The notes beneath the pieces are model-generated. The model was not told the origin of the DNA and did no database searches. It saw only the letters and a program-made list of their open reading frames with translations. The translations under genes were made by a program, and so were the position numbers. Shown here piece after piece: positions 1-3,890 of a stretch of 5,917 bases of DNA (its first letter is position 1; the number at the start of each line of letters is the position of its first letter). This stretch comes from an uncultured Corynebacterium sp. (GTDB taxonomy: Bacteria > Actinomycetota > Actinomycetes > Mycobacteriales > Mycobacteriaceae): NCBI RefSeq assembly GCF_947253065.1, contig NZ_CAMXWS010000063.1, forward strand, positions 1 to 5,917, written 5' to 3'.

Positions 1-7
1 CGCTTAA

Positions 8-712
8 TTAGCGGCCGATGTACTGCGTCTTCAGATCGGAGACGTAGTCGTTGAAGTTGGCCTGGATAGCGCCAGCGATAGCCTGGTTGTCACCAGCGAC
101 AACTGCGTCGACCAGGGTCTTGTTGGCCAGGTAGAACGCGTTGTAGTCGTTGCGGTTGGCCTTGTAGGTTGCGGTGACCTGAGCTGGGACAGCGATGCCG
201 CGGTTGTTCAGCTCACGGGTGATGGAGTTGTAAACAGCGTCGACCTCGAGCTGCTGGCTCTTCTTCACGGCCGGCTTCTGTGCAGCCGGCTTCGGAGCTG
301 CCTTCTTCGGCGCAGCAGCCGGCTTGTTAGCGGAGACGTTGCGCGGGGTCGGAGCAGAGTTCAGGCCCAGACGAGCGGAGCATGCCGGCCATGCGCCCCA
401 GCCCTGACCGGCGAGGGTGCGCTCAGCGACAGCGATCTGCTGCTCGCGGGTTGCCTGGTGCGGCAGGGGAGCGAACTCTCCGCCGCCGTAGGCACGCCAG
501 GTGCCCGGGTTGAACTGCAGACCACCGTAGTAACCGTTACCGGTGTTGATGTGCCAGTTACCACCAGCCTCGCACTGTGCCAGACGGTCCCAGTCAGAAT
601 CCGGCGCAGCGGAAGCGATCGGGCTAACCAGGGCAGTGGTAGCCAGGGCTGCGGTAGCGCCTGCCAGTGCCTTGGTGGAGAAGTTGCGAGTCTGCTTGCT
701 GTGACGTCCCAT
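8..712 (-). CDS. rpf1: Resuscitation-promoting factor, Rpf1-like secreted muralytic enzyme
   Basis: This is a secreted peptidoglycan-cleaving enzyme (lysozyme/lytic transglycosylase-like Rpf fold) that remodels the cell wall during growth and resuscitation. The 234-aa product begins MGRHSKQTRN, then has a hydrophobic signal segment (about 16-34) and a cleavage site near ASAA/PDSDW (35-37). The Rpf domain spans about 37-115 and shows WDRLAQCEAGGNW, NGYYGGLQF, the REQQIAVAERTLAGQGWGAWPAC stretch (written here as one motif, 89-111), catalytic Glu48, and a conserved Cys pair C47/C111 that should form the disulfide. A Pro/Ala/Lys linker (about 130-151) leads to an 80-residue C-terminal region I do not recognise; it has no LysM, G5 or DUF348 pattern, so it is Rpf1-like and not Rpf2-like. 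The ATG at 712 is preceded by AGAGAGGA at a good distance. An in-frame start at 913 would translate the riboswitch and bury the signal peptide 67 residues in, so it is rejected. Family call is firm; the symbol rests on resemblance to C. glutamicum Rpf1. Confidence 0.93.
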   Translation of the reverse strand: MGRHSKQTRNFSTKALAGATAALATTALVSPIASAAPDSDWDRLAQCEAGGNWHINTGNGYYGGLQFNPGTWRAYGGGEFAPLPHQATREQQIAVAERTLAGQGWGAWPACSARLGLNSAPTPRNVSANKPAAAPKKAAPKPAAQKPAVKKSQQLEVDAVYNSITRELNNRGIAVPAQVTATYKANRNDYNAFYLANKTLVDAVVAGDNQAIAGAIQANFNDYVSDLKTQYIGR

Positions 713-743
713 TCGGGTGTGTTTCCTCTCTTGTTGTACGTCT

Positions 744-922
744 GCGGAGTGAGCTGTCGGGTTCAGGCTGAGGTATCTAGGATGCCTGGCCGCTAGTGGC
801 GGCTTCACCCCAAGCGGAGCTATCAAGAGATCTCGTGGATCTTCATTCGTTCCGCGGTGCACGTTTTTGCGTGCGGGTGGGTCCCCCGCTTTTGTCCTGG
901 TTTCTTTGTTCAATTGTTCCGC
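744..922 (-). promoter_or_regulatory. ydaO/yuaA-class c-di-AMP riboswitch in the rpf1 leader
   Basis: Read on the minus strand, the leader contains the signature blocks of the ydaO class in the right order: AGCGGGGGACCCA (890-878), GGGGTGAA (811-804) and CCTGAACCCGACAGCTCAC (767-749), the last nearly identical to the B. subtilis ydaO 3' block. Between them are well-formed helices: GCACG/CGTGC (874-870 with 863-859), GCCGC/GCGGC (803-799 with 793-789) and CAGGC/GCCTG (788-784 with 768-764). A likely closing stem is GCGGA (922-918) with TCCGC (748-744); this outer boundary is the least certain part. The class binds cyclic di-AMP, generally as an OFF switch, and is known upstream of cell-wall hydrolase and rpf genes in Actinobacteria. 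Only about 13 nt separate it from the Shine-Dalgarno sequence, and no U-tract terminator is visible. Confidence 0.92.
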
Positions 923-950
923 CAGCCGGACAAAACTGAACGTGGCTGGC
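921..950 (-). repeat. Leader hairpin 2 upstream of the riboswitch
   Basis: The perfect 7-bp inverted repeat GCCAGCC/GGCTGGC (minus 950-944 with 927-921) encloses a 16-nt loop. Its 3' arm overlaps by 2 nt the proposed 5' arm of the riboswitch closing stem, so it may stack on that stem or compete with it. It could instead be a DNA operator; the sequence does not decide. Confidence 0.5.
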
Positions 951-960
951 AGCGTTAAAG

Positions 961-985
961 GTCACGCCCGTACGAAGGGCATGAC
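961..985 (-). repeat. Leader hairpin 1 near the predicted rpf1 mRNA 5' end
   Basis: In minus-strand RNA, GUCAUGCCC pairs with GGGCGUGAC across a 7-nt loop: 9 bp with one G·U wobble. On the plus strand the same position is a C·A mismatch, which fits selection on the minus-strand transcript. The predicted transcription start (about 983) falls within 2 nt of the stem base, so the hairpin would cap the mRNA if the start is slightly further upstream. It could also be a protein operator. Confidence 0.4.
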
Positions 986-989
986 GGCA

Positions 990-1018
990 ACTGTATCGGT
1001 TTATAACGATTGAGTCAC
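990..1018 (-). promoter_or_regulatory. Predicted rpf1 promoter (-35 GTGACT, -10 TACAGT)
   Basis: On the minus strand GTGACT (1018-1013; 4 of 6 to TTGACA) is followed after exactly 17 nt by TACAGT (995-990), which fits the corynebacterial TANANT -10 consensus. The transcription start would be near 983, giving a leader of about 270 nt that contains both hairpins and the whole riboswitch. An alternative TATAAA (1005-1000) lacks a good -35 partner. Confidence 0.5.
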
Positions 1019-1033
1019 GTTACTGGCACGTTT

Positions 1034-1067
1034 TGTGATGAATGTGAACCGTGTGAACGGAATGTGA
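1034..1067. repeat. Four TGTGA direct repeats (candidate regulator site)
   Basis: TGTGA occurs at 1034, 1043, 1052 and 1063, with steps of 9, 9 and 11 bp, all in one orientation. On the minus strand this reads as near-contiguous 9-mers TTCACACGG, TTCACATTC, ATCACAAAA. The cluster lies about 50-85 bp upstream of the predicted rpf1 start, a usual place for an activator. Direct repeats of about one helical turn suit an OmpR-type regulator, and MtrA is known to control rpf and cell-wall hydrolase genes in Actinobacteria; assigning it here is inference. Confidence 0.4.
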
Positions 1068-1105
1068 TGCGGTTATCTACGGTTGAACTGCACAAACTTT
1101 AGATA

Positions 1106-1121
1106 TGTAACATAGGTCACA
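1106..1121. promoter_or_regulatory. GlxR (cAMP/CRP-family) binding site
   Basis: TGTAACATAGGTCACA matches the GlxR consensus TGTGANNTANNTCACA with a single mismatch (A for G at position 4), including the central TA. Its centre is about 76 bp upstream of the predicted cspB start and about 130 bp upstream of the predicted rpf1 start. GlxR is the global cAMP-dependent regulator of Corynebacterium and is known to control rpf2 in C. glutamicum; which gene it serves here is not clear. Confidence 0.65.
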
Positions 1122-1177
1122 TCTAGGTGTGTTCGCGTGTCGCCAAAAGAGGACTAGGCGCAATGAATGCGGGACGC

Positions 1178-1183
1178 TACACT
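1178..1183 (+). promoter_or_regulatory. Predicted cspB -10 box
   Basis: TACACT fits the corynebacterial TANANT -10 consensus and places transcription start near 1190, giving a leader of about 87 nt. No recognisable -35 lies 16-18 nt upstream, which is common in this genus. Confidence 0.45.
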
Positions 1184-1192
1184 GAATCTTTT

Positions 1193-1230
1193 CTGTCTTC
1201 GTCGGCCGTGCCACAATTATCCGAAGACAG
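1193..1230 (+). repeat. cspB leader hairpin
   Basis: CTGTCTTCG (1193-1201) and CGAAGACAG (1222-1230) form a perfect 9-bp inverted repeat around a 20-nt loop, at the very start of the predicted cspB transcript. A small second hairpin GCCT/AGGC (1232-1244) follows directly. The loop contains TGCCAC (1209-1214), which could pair with GTGGTG inside the Shine-Dalgarno sequence (1264-1269) using two G·U pairs. It may be an RNA control element of a cold-shock gene or a repressor operator. Confidence 0.55.
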
Positions 1231-1262
1231 GGCCTTGCGCAGGCAAATGACAATCAAGAATC

Positions 1263-1272
1263 GGTGGTGATC
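1263..1272 (+). promoter_or_regulatory. Strong cspB ribosome binding site
   Basis: GGTGGTGATC matches the ideal anti-16S complement GGAGGTGATC at 9 of 10 positions, and it supports the ATG at 1277 as the start. Confidence 0.75.
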
Positions 1273-1276
1273 GCGC

Positions 1277-1660
1277 ATGCCAGTAGGAAAAGTGAAGTGG
1301 TTCGATGCCGAGAAGGGATTCGGCTTCGCTTCGAACCCCGGTGAGGAAGACGTCTATGTAGGTAGGAATGTCTTGCCGGAGGGCGTAGATGAGCTGTACC
1401 CAGGTCAGCGGATCGAATTCGATTTTGCCGCTGGTCGCCGTGGCCCGCAGGCGCTGCGCATTAAGGTGCTTGACCAGCCGCGTCGCCGCCCGGTGAACCG
1501 CCGTAAGCCGGACCAGCTGGCAAGCATGCTCGCTGATGTGATGTCCATGCTGGAAACCCAGGTGCAGCCCGCGCTTGATGCGGGACGCTACCCGGAACGG
1601 AAGGAATCCCGTCAGATTGCGGAGATCCTCCGCGCAGTGGCTAAGGAATTGGATGCCTAA
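1277..1660 (+). CDS. cspB: Cold-shock domain protein, CspB-like long form
   Basis: This is a single-stranded nucleic-acid-binding protein that likely acts as an RNA chaperone in the cytoplasm. The 127-aa product has a complete cold-shock domain at about 1-67: GKVKWFD (4-10), RNP-1 KGFGF (13-17), RNP-2-like DVYVG (25-29) and GRRGPQAL (53-60). The usual His of RNP-2 (VFVH) is replaced, as I recall also for M. tuberculosis CspB. A very basic linker (QPRRRPVNRRK, 67-77) joins a C-terminal tail of about 50 residues, apparently helical (about 80-125), that is absent from the 67-aa enterobacterial-type proteins. The ATG is supported by a strong Shine-Dalgarno sequence. It diverges from rpf1 and converges on the next gene with a 14-bp gap; its terminator appears to lie inside that gene. 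Family call is firm; the symbol follows the actinobacterial long-form CspB. Confidence 0.92.
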   Translation: MPVGKVKWFDAEKGFGFASNPGEEDVYVGRNVLPEGVDELYPGQRIEFDFAAGRRGPQALRIKVLDQPRRRPVNRRKPDQLASMLADVMSMLETQVQPALDAGRYPERKESRQIAEILRAVAKELDA

Positions 1661-1674
1661 GCCGAATTAGGTGA

Positions 1675-2199
1675 TTAGTTTTCAACCTCCGTGGTGAATG
1701 CCCAAGTGGTCACCACGGGGGTTTCTTCATTCGCATCATCAGTGCCAATGAGCAGGGTGGAGACCTCCACGACGACGAGATTCGTGTCGGAACCTTCGTG
1801 CTCGGTGGAAACAGGCACCTCCACTTCACCAGCTTCGCCCGGGGTGAAGGTGCGCTCGGTATTAGCGGCCGGATCGTCGTAAATGCTCAGTACTGACCAC
1901 TGCTGCTGGGAGACTTCCTTTGGGACAGTGATGTTGATGGCATCTGCGCCGGCGACGTCGATACGCGCGACCTCGCCCTCAGGGCATTCGCTGCCGAATT
2001 CGCAGACACTGAATGGGGTAGAGGTGACCTCGTTATCGCCAGCTTCTGCTGTTACTTCGAGCTGCTCCGGCGGGGTGCCAGGCTGCTTTTTCTGCCAATC
2101 GAGGAAGAAATACAAGCCCGCGACAATGGCAACGACCGCGATGACGATGCCAACCACGGTCCATGCGGTTTTCGACTTTCCTGCCTTGCTATCCACCAT
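1675..2199 (-). CDS. DUF2771-like membrane-anchored extracytoplasmic protein
   Basis: Function is unknown. The 174-aa product has a short basic N-terminus (MVDSKAGKSK), one hydrophobic segment (about 13-33, WTVVGIVIAVVAIVAGLYFF) and an acidic, beta-rich domain (about 47-174) expected outside the membrane. A close Cys pair in CEFGSEC (66 and 72) could form a disulfide, consistent with export. From memory the domain resembles the actinobacterial DUF2771 family, found near rpf/cspB in related genomes. The ATG at 2199 is chosen over an in-frame TTG at 2217: a consensus -10 box (TAGACT) lies between them, so the TTG is probably upstream of the transcript. The gene follows the cyclotransferase by 48 bp on the same strand but seems to have its own promoter. 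Its last codons form the cspB terminator. Confidence 0.8.
   Translation of the reverse strand: MVDSKAGKSKTAWTVVGIVIAVVAIVAGLYFFLDWQKKQPGTPPEQLEVTAEAGDNEVTSTPFSVCEFGSECPEGEVARIDVAGADAINITVPKEVSQQQWSVLSIYDDPAANTERTFTPGEAGEVEVPVSTEHEGSDTNLVVVEVSTLLIGTDDANEETPVVTTWAFTTEVEN
1684..1728 (+). terminator. cspB intrinsic terminator, embedded in the convergent gene
   Basis: CCTCCGTGGTGA (1686-1697) pairs with TCACCACGGGGG (1710-1721) over 12 bp with one G·U, extended by two A-T pairs (1684-1685 with 1722-1723), around a 12-nt loop, and is followed by TTTCTT. It sits 23 nt after the cspB stop codon and also encodes the last residues of the opposing DUF2771-like protein. The T-rich side fits plus-strand termination; the minus side is only weakly T-rich. 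Confidence 0.8.
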
Positions 2200-2206
2200 G
2201 GCTGAA

Positions 2207-2212
2207 AGTCTA
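2207..2212 (-). promoter_or_regulatory. -10 box for a leaderless DUF2771-like mRNA
   Basis: TAGACT on the minus strand fits TANANT and ends 7 nt before the ATG at 2199, which places the transcription start at or next to the A of ATG. There is no Shine-Dalgarno sequence before that ATG and no clear -35 box. Confidence 0.55.
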
Positions 2213-2247
2213 ACCAAGCGGCGGGACTGGAAAGCTATCTGCGGTAT

Positions 2248-3036
2248 CTACTTCGGTTCGAAGGTGACGCGGTAAAGATCAGGCCACCGCTTTCCGGACA
2301 GGTAGAACTCATCGTCGCTGCCCGGGATGTGAGCGATGCCGTTGAGCACGTTATTGGGGTCGGAGGTGGCGTTGTTGGGGAGCGAGGAGGCGTCGATAAG
2401 CGCTTCGACCTGGCCTGTTTCGGCGTTGATGCGCACGATATCCGTCGTGGTGAAGATATTGGCATAAATATCGTCGCCGACGCACTCGAGCTCATTGAGG
2501 CCGTCGACTGGTTGGCCGTCGAGCGTGACTGTGAAGCGTTCGCGCTCATCGAGCGTTTCGGGATCGACGCGACGCAATTGGTCGGTGCCGTCGGAGAAGA
2601 TCACTTCGTCTGCGTCTTCCCGCGAGCACAGGCCCCAGCCCTCGCCGGGGAAATGGGCGCGGCTGATTTCTTCGAGCGTTTCTGCATCGCGTTTGATGGC
2701 GGTGTTGTCCTGCCATGTCAGCATCCAGATGTGGTTGCCGACGCGGGTCAGACCTTCGCCGAAGAATTCCGGATCGAGGTCTTTGCTGATGATCTCTTGC
2801 CCATCGACGGTGGCGCGATAGATACGTGACTCGCCGACTTGTCCGGTGCCCACATACAGCGTCCCATCGGGAGCGACCTCGAGGCCTTGTGCGAAGCTCG
2901 TCTCGTCGAAATCATGCCGCTCAATAATCTTTGCGGTGAGCTGTTCAACCTCATCGGGGTTGTCTGCTTCCGCGCCGCACGCGGCGAGGAGAGGAAGACA
3001 CAGAACAAGCGGAGCGACGCGACGGAAATGGGCCAT
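2248..3036 (-). CDS. Glutaminyl-peptide cyclotransferase-like lipoprotein
   Basis: Enzymes of this family (plant/bacterial-type glutamine cyclotransferase, five-bladed beta-propeller) convert N-terminal Gln of peptides to pyroglutamate with loss of ammonia. The 262-aa product has a lipoprotein signal peptide with lipobox LAAC (Cys20), so it should be anchored outside the cytoplasmic membrane. Family motifs run in order: SFAQGLE (47-53), GTG (63-65), FGEGLT (92-97), LTW (106-108), GEGWGL (131-136), FSDGTDQL (147-154), LNELE (180-184), YANIF (191-195), VLNGIA (230-235), SGKRWP (247-252). By spacing to papaya QC (positions from memory), Glu94, Trp108, Trp134, Asn181 and Lys249 match active-site residues, while the third active-site Trp is Phe195 here. 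No Shine-Dalgarno sequence precedes the ATG; a CACAAT box 7 nt upstream suggests a leaderless mRNA. It diverges from the DUF3027-like gene across 38 bp. Family call is strong; the natural substrate is unknown. Confidence 0.88.
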   Translation of the reverse strand: MAHFRRVAPLVLCLPLLAACGAEADNPDEVEQLTAKIIERHDFDETSFAQGLEVAPDGTLYVGTGQVGESRIYRATVDGQEIISKDLDPEFFGEGLTRVGNHIWMLTWQDNTAIKRDAETLEEISRAHFPGEGWGLCSREDADEVIFSDGTDQLRRVDPETLDERERFTVTLDGQPVDGLNELECVGDDIYANIFTTTDIVRINAETGQVEALIDASSLPNNATSDPNNVLNGIAHIPGSDDEFYLSGKRWPDLYRVTFEPK

Positions 3037-3043
3037 AGGCCTA

Positions 3044-3049
3044 ATTGTG
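3044..3049 (-). promoter_or_regulatory. Candidate -10 box of the cyclotransferase gene
   Basis: CACAAT on the minus strand lies 7 nt before the ATG at 3036, the leaderless spacing seen for its neighbours. It lacks the first T of TANNNT, and no clear -35 is visible, so this is a weak call. Confidence 0.35.
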
Positions 3050-3062
3050 CAACAGCGTCAGC

Positions 3063-3068
3063 CATAAT
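3063..3068 (+). promoter_or_regulatory. -10 box for a leaderless DUF3027-like mRNA
   Basis: CATAAT (5 of 6 to TATAAT) is followed after 6 nt by GTG at 3075, so the transcript should begin at the start codon. There is no Shine-Dalgarno sequence and no good -35. Confidence 0.5.
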
Positions 3069-3074
3069 GGGGAC

Positions 3075-3800
3075 GTGCCCCGGAGAAGAAACGACAAGAA
3101 AGCAGGACCGCTGCTCGGTCAGCGCGCCGTGAACATCGCGCGCGAAGCGCTCGTCGAGCTTGGACAGGGTGAGGTTGGCGACCATATCGGTGTCAACGGC
3201 ATGGGCGCGAATGTGGCCACCCACCGTTTCAAAGCTGACGTGCCGGGCTATTCCGGCTGGGAGTGGAATGCCGTTGTGGCGTGCGCAACCGGCTCGGACT
3301 ACATCACGGTCAATGAAGTCGCACTCGTTCCCGCGCCTTCTGGTGATGCGCTGCAGGCCCCAGATTGGGTGCCGTACACCGATAGGCTCCGCCCCGGCGA
3401 TCTTGGGCCCGGTGATCTCATGGAGCCCGCACCCGATGATGAGCGCTTGACCGATGACTCTTTCTCCCGTGACGCAGTAGTGTTCACCGGCCGGGAAACC
3501 AACCAGTACCTGACAACTAAAGGTCTGAAGGACGCGAAGCATCGCTGGCGCAGTGGCGAGTACGGCCCGAATTCGGACCACGCTTCCCAGGCTGCATTGC
3601 AGTGTCGCACGTGCGCTTTCTATATTCCTGCCGCCGAGCCTGTCGGCCGGAATTTCGGTATCTGTGCCAATGAATATTCGGCAGACGGCCACGTGGTTTC
3701 CGCAGTTTACGGCTGTGGCGCGCACTCTGAAACCAAGGTCGACACCGAGGATGCAACGCCACGCAACGCGCTTTTCGACGACGAGAAGCCCCTCTACTAA
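3075..3800 (+). CDS. DUF3027-like protein with a C-terminal four-cysteine motif
   Basis: Function is unknown; from memory it resembles the actinobacterial DUF3027 family (M. tuberculosis Rv0883c-like), a soluble, presumably cytoplasmic protein. The 241-aa product begins VPRRRNDKKAG, with a basic start and then a helical stretch (QRAVNIAREALVELG, 16-30). A tryptophan-containing core GYSGWEWNAVVAC (58-70) and LVPAPSGDALQAPDWVPYTDR (about 84-104 of this form, shown as one stretch in two motifs: LVPAPSGDAL and APDWVPY) follow. The C-terminal third has CRTC (177 and 180), Cys197 and Cys214, spaced x2, x16, x16, which suggests a structural zinc site. No signal peptide or membrane segment is visible. 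GTG at 3075 is preferred to an in-frame TTG at 3045, because a CATAAT -10 box lies between them and points to a leaderless start; using TTG would add 10 residues. Confidence 0.8.
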   Translation: MPRRRNDKKAGPLLGQRAVNIAREALVELGQGEVGDHIGVNGMGANVATHRFKADVPGYSGWEWNAVVACATGSDYITVNEVALVPAPSGDALQAPDWVPYTDRLRPGDLGPGDLMEPAPDDERLTDDSFSRDAVVFTGRETNQYLTTKGLKDAKHRWRSGEYGPNSDHASQAALQCRTCAFYIPAAEPVGRNFGICANEYSADGHVVSAVYGCGAHSETKVDTEDATPRNALFDDEKPLY

Positions 3801-3829
3801 GCATGTAATTCCGGCCACTCATTTTGTGT

Positions 3830-3858
3830 TTGAGCACTGGTAGTGGGACGCTTATGCC
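3830..3858 (+). promoter_or_regulatory. Possible promoter of the purine permease
   Basis: TTGAGC (3830-3835) and TATGCC (3853-3858) are separated by 17 nt, giving a start near 3865 and a leader of about 26 nt. The -35 has TTGA, but the -10 lacks the final T. Read-through from the DUF3027-like gene 90 bp upstream is an alternative, since no terminator is seen between them. Confidence 0.3.
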
Positions 3859-3869
3859 GTTATTGGCAT
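3854..3869 (+). repeat. Inverted repeat ahead of the permease gene
   Basis: ATGCC-GTTATT-GGCAT is a perfect 5-bp inverted repeat with a 6-nt spacer overlapping the possible -10 box and start site. It is a plausible operator for a regulator of purine uptake, but a repeat this short could be chance. Confidence 0.25.
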
Positions 3870-3890
3870 GCAAACGTCAGGGGAATCACA

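Larger units (their letters stand above)
713..1276. other. Divergent regulatory region between rpf1 and cspB
   Basis: This stretch has no convincing gene. On the minus strand it holds the rpf1 leader (two hairpins, then a c-di-AMP riboswitch) and a plausible promoter. Centrally there is a cluster of four TGTGA direct repeats and a GlxR-like palindrome. On the plus strand it holds a cspB -10 box, a leader hairpin and a Shine-Dalgarno sequence. About 1122-1177 shows nothing that I can assign. Confidence 0.85.

Noticed and set aside
458..796. 112-codon plus-strand ORF antisense to rpf1
   Set aside because: It has no recognisable domain, lies within the rpf1 coding region and riboswitch, and is Val/Thr/Ser-rich noise.
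865..895. G/C-rich runs resembling RamA sites
   Set aside because: The RamA consensus is very degenerate, and these bases belong to conserved riboswitch blocks.
713..913. N-terminal extension of the Rpf ORF to an ATG at 913
   Set aside because: It translates the riboswitch, puts 67 residues ahead of the signal peptide, and ignores a good Shine-Dalgarno sequence before 712.
1684..1723. The cspB terminator stem as a terminator for the opposing gene
   Set aside because: On the minus strand it lies before the stop codon and lacks a good U-tract, so it would truncate the gene.
2748..3818. Long minus-strand ORF (356 codons) opposite the DUF3027-like gene
   Set aside because: It has no domain sense, overlaps two well-supported genes, and is the usual antisense shadow in high-GC DNA.
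3815..3846. Possible terminator after the DUF3027-like gene (CCACT/AGTGG and CTCA/TGAG pairs)
   Set aside because: The stems are only 4-5 bp with long loops and no T-tract, so they are unconvincing.
3843..3890. Upstream GTG start for the permease
   Set aside because: It overlaps the possible promoter, has no Shine-Dalgarno sequence, and adds residues unlike the family; GTG at 3891 has AGGGGA at 6 nt.
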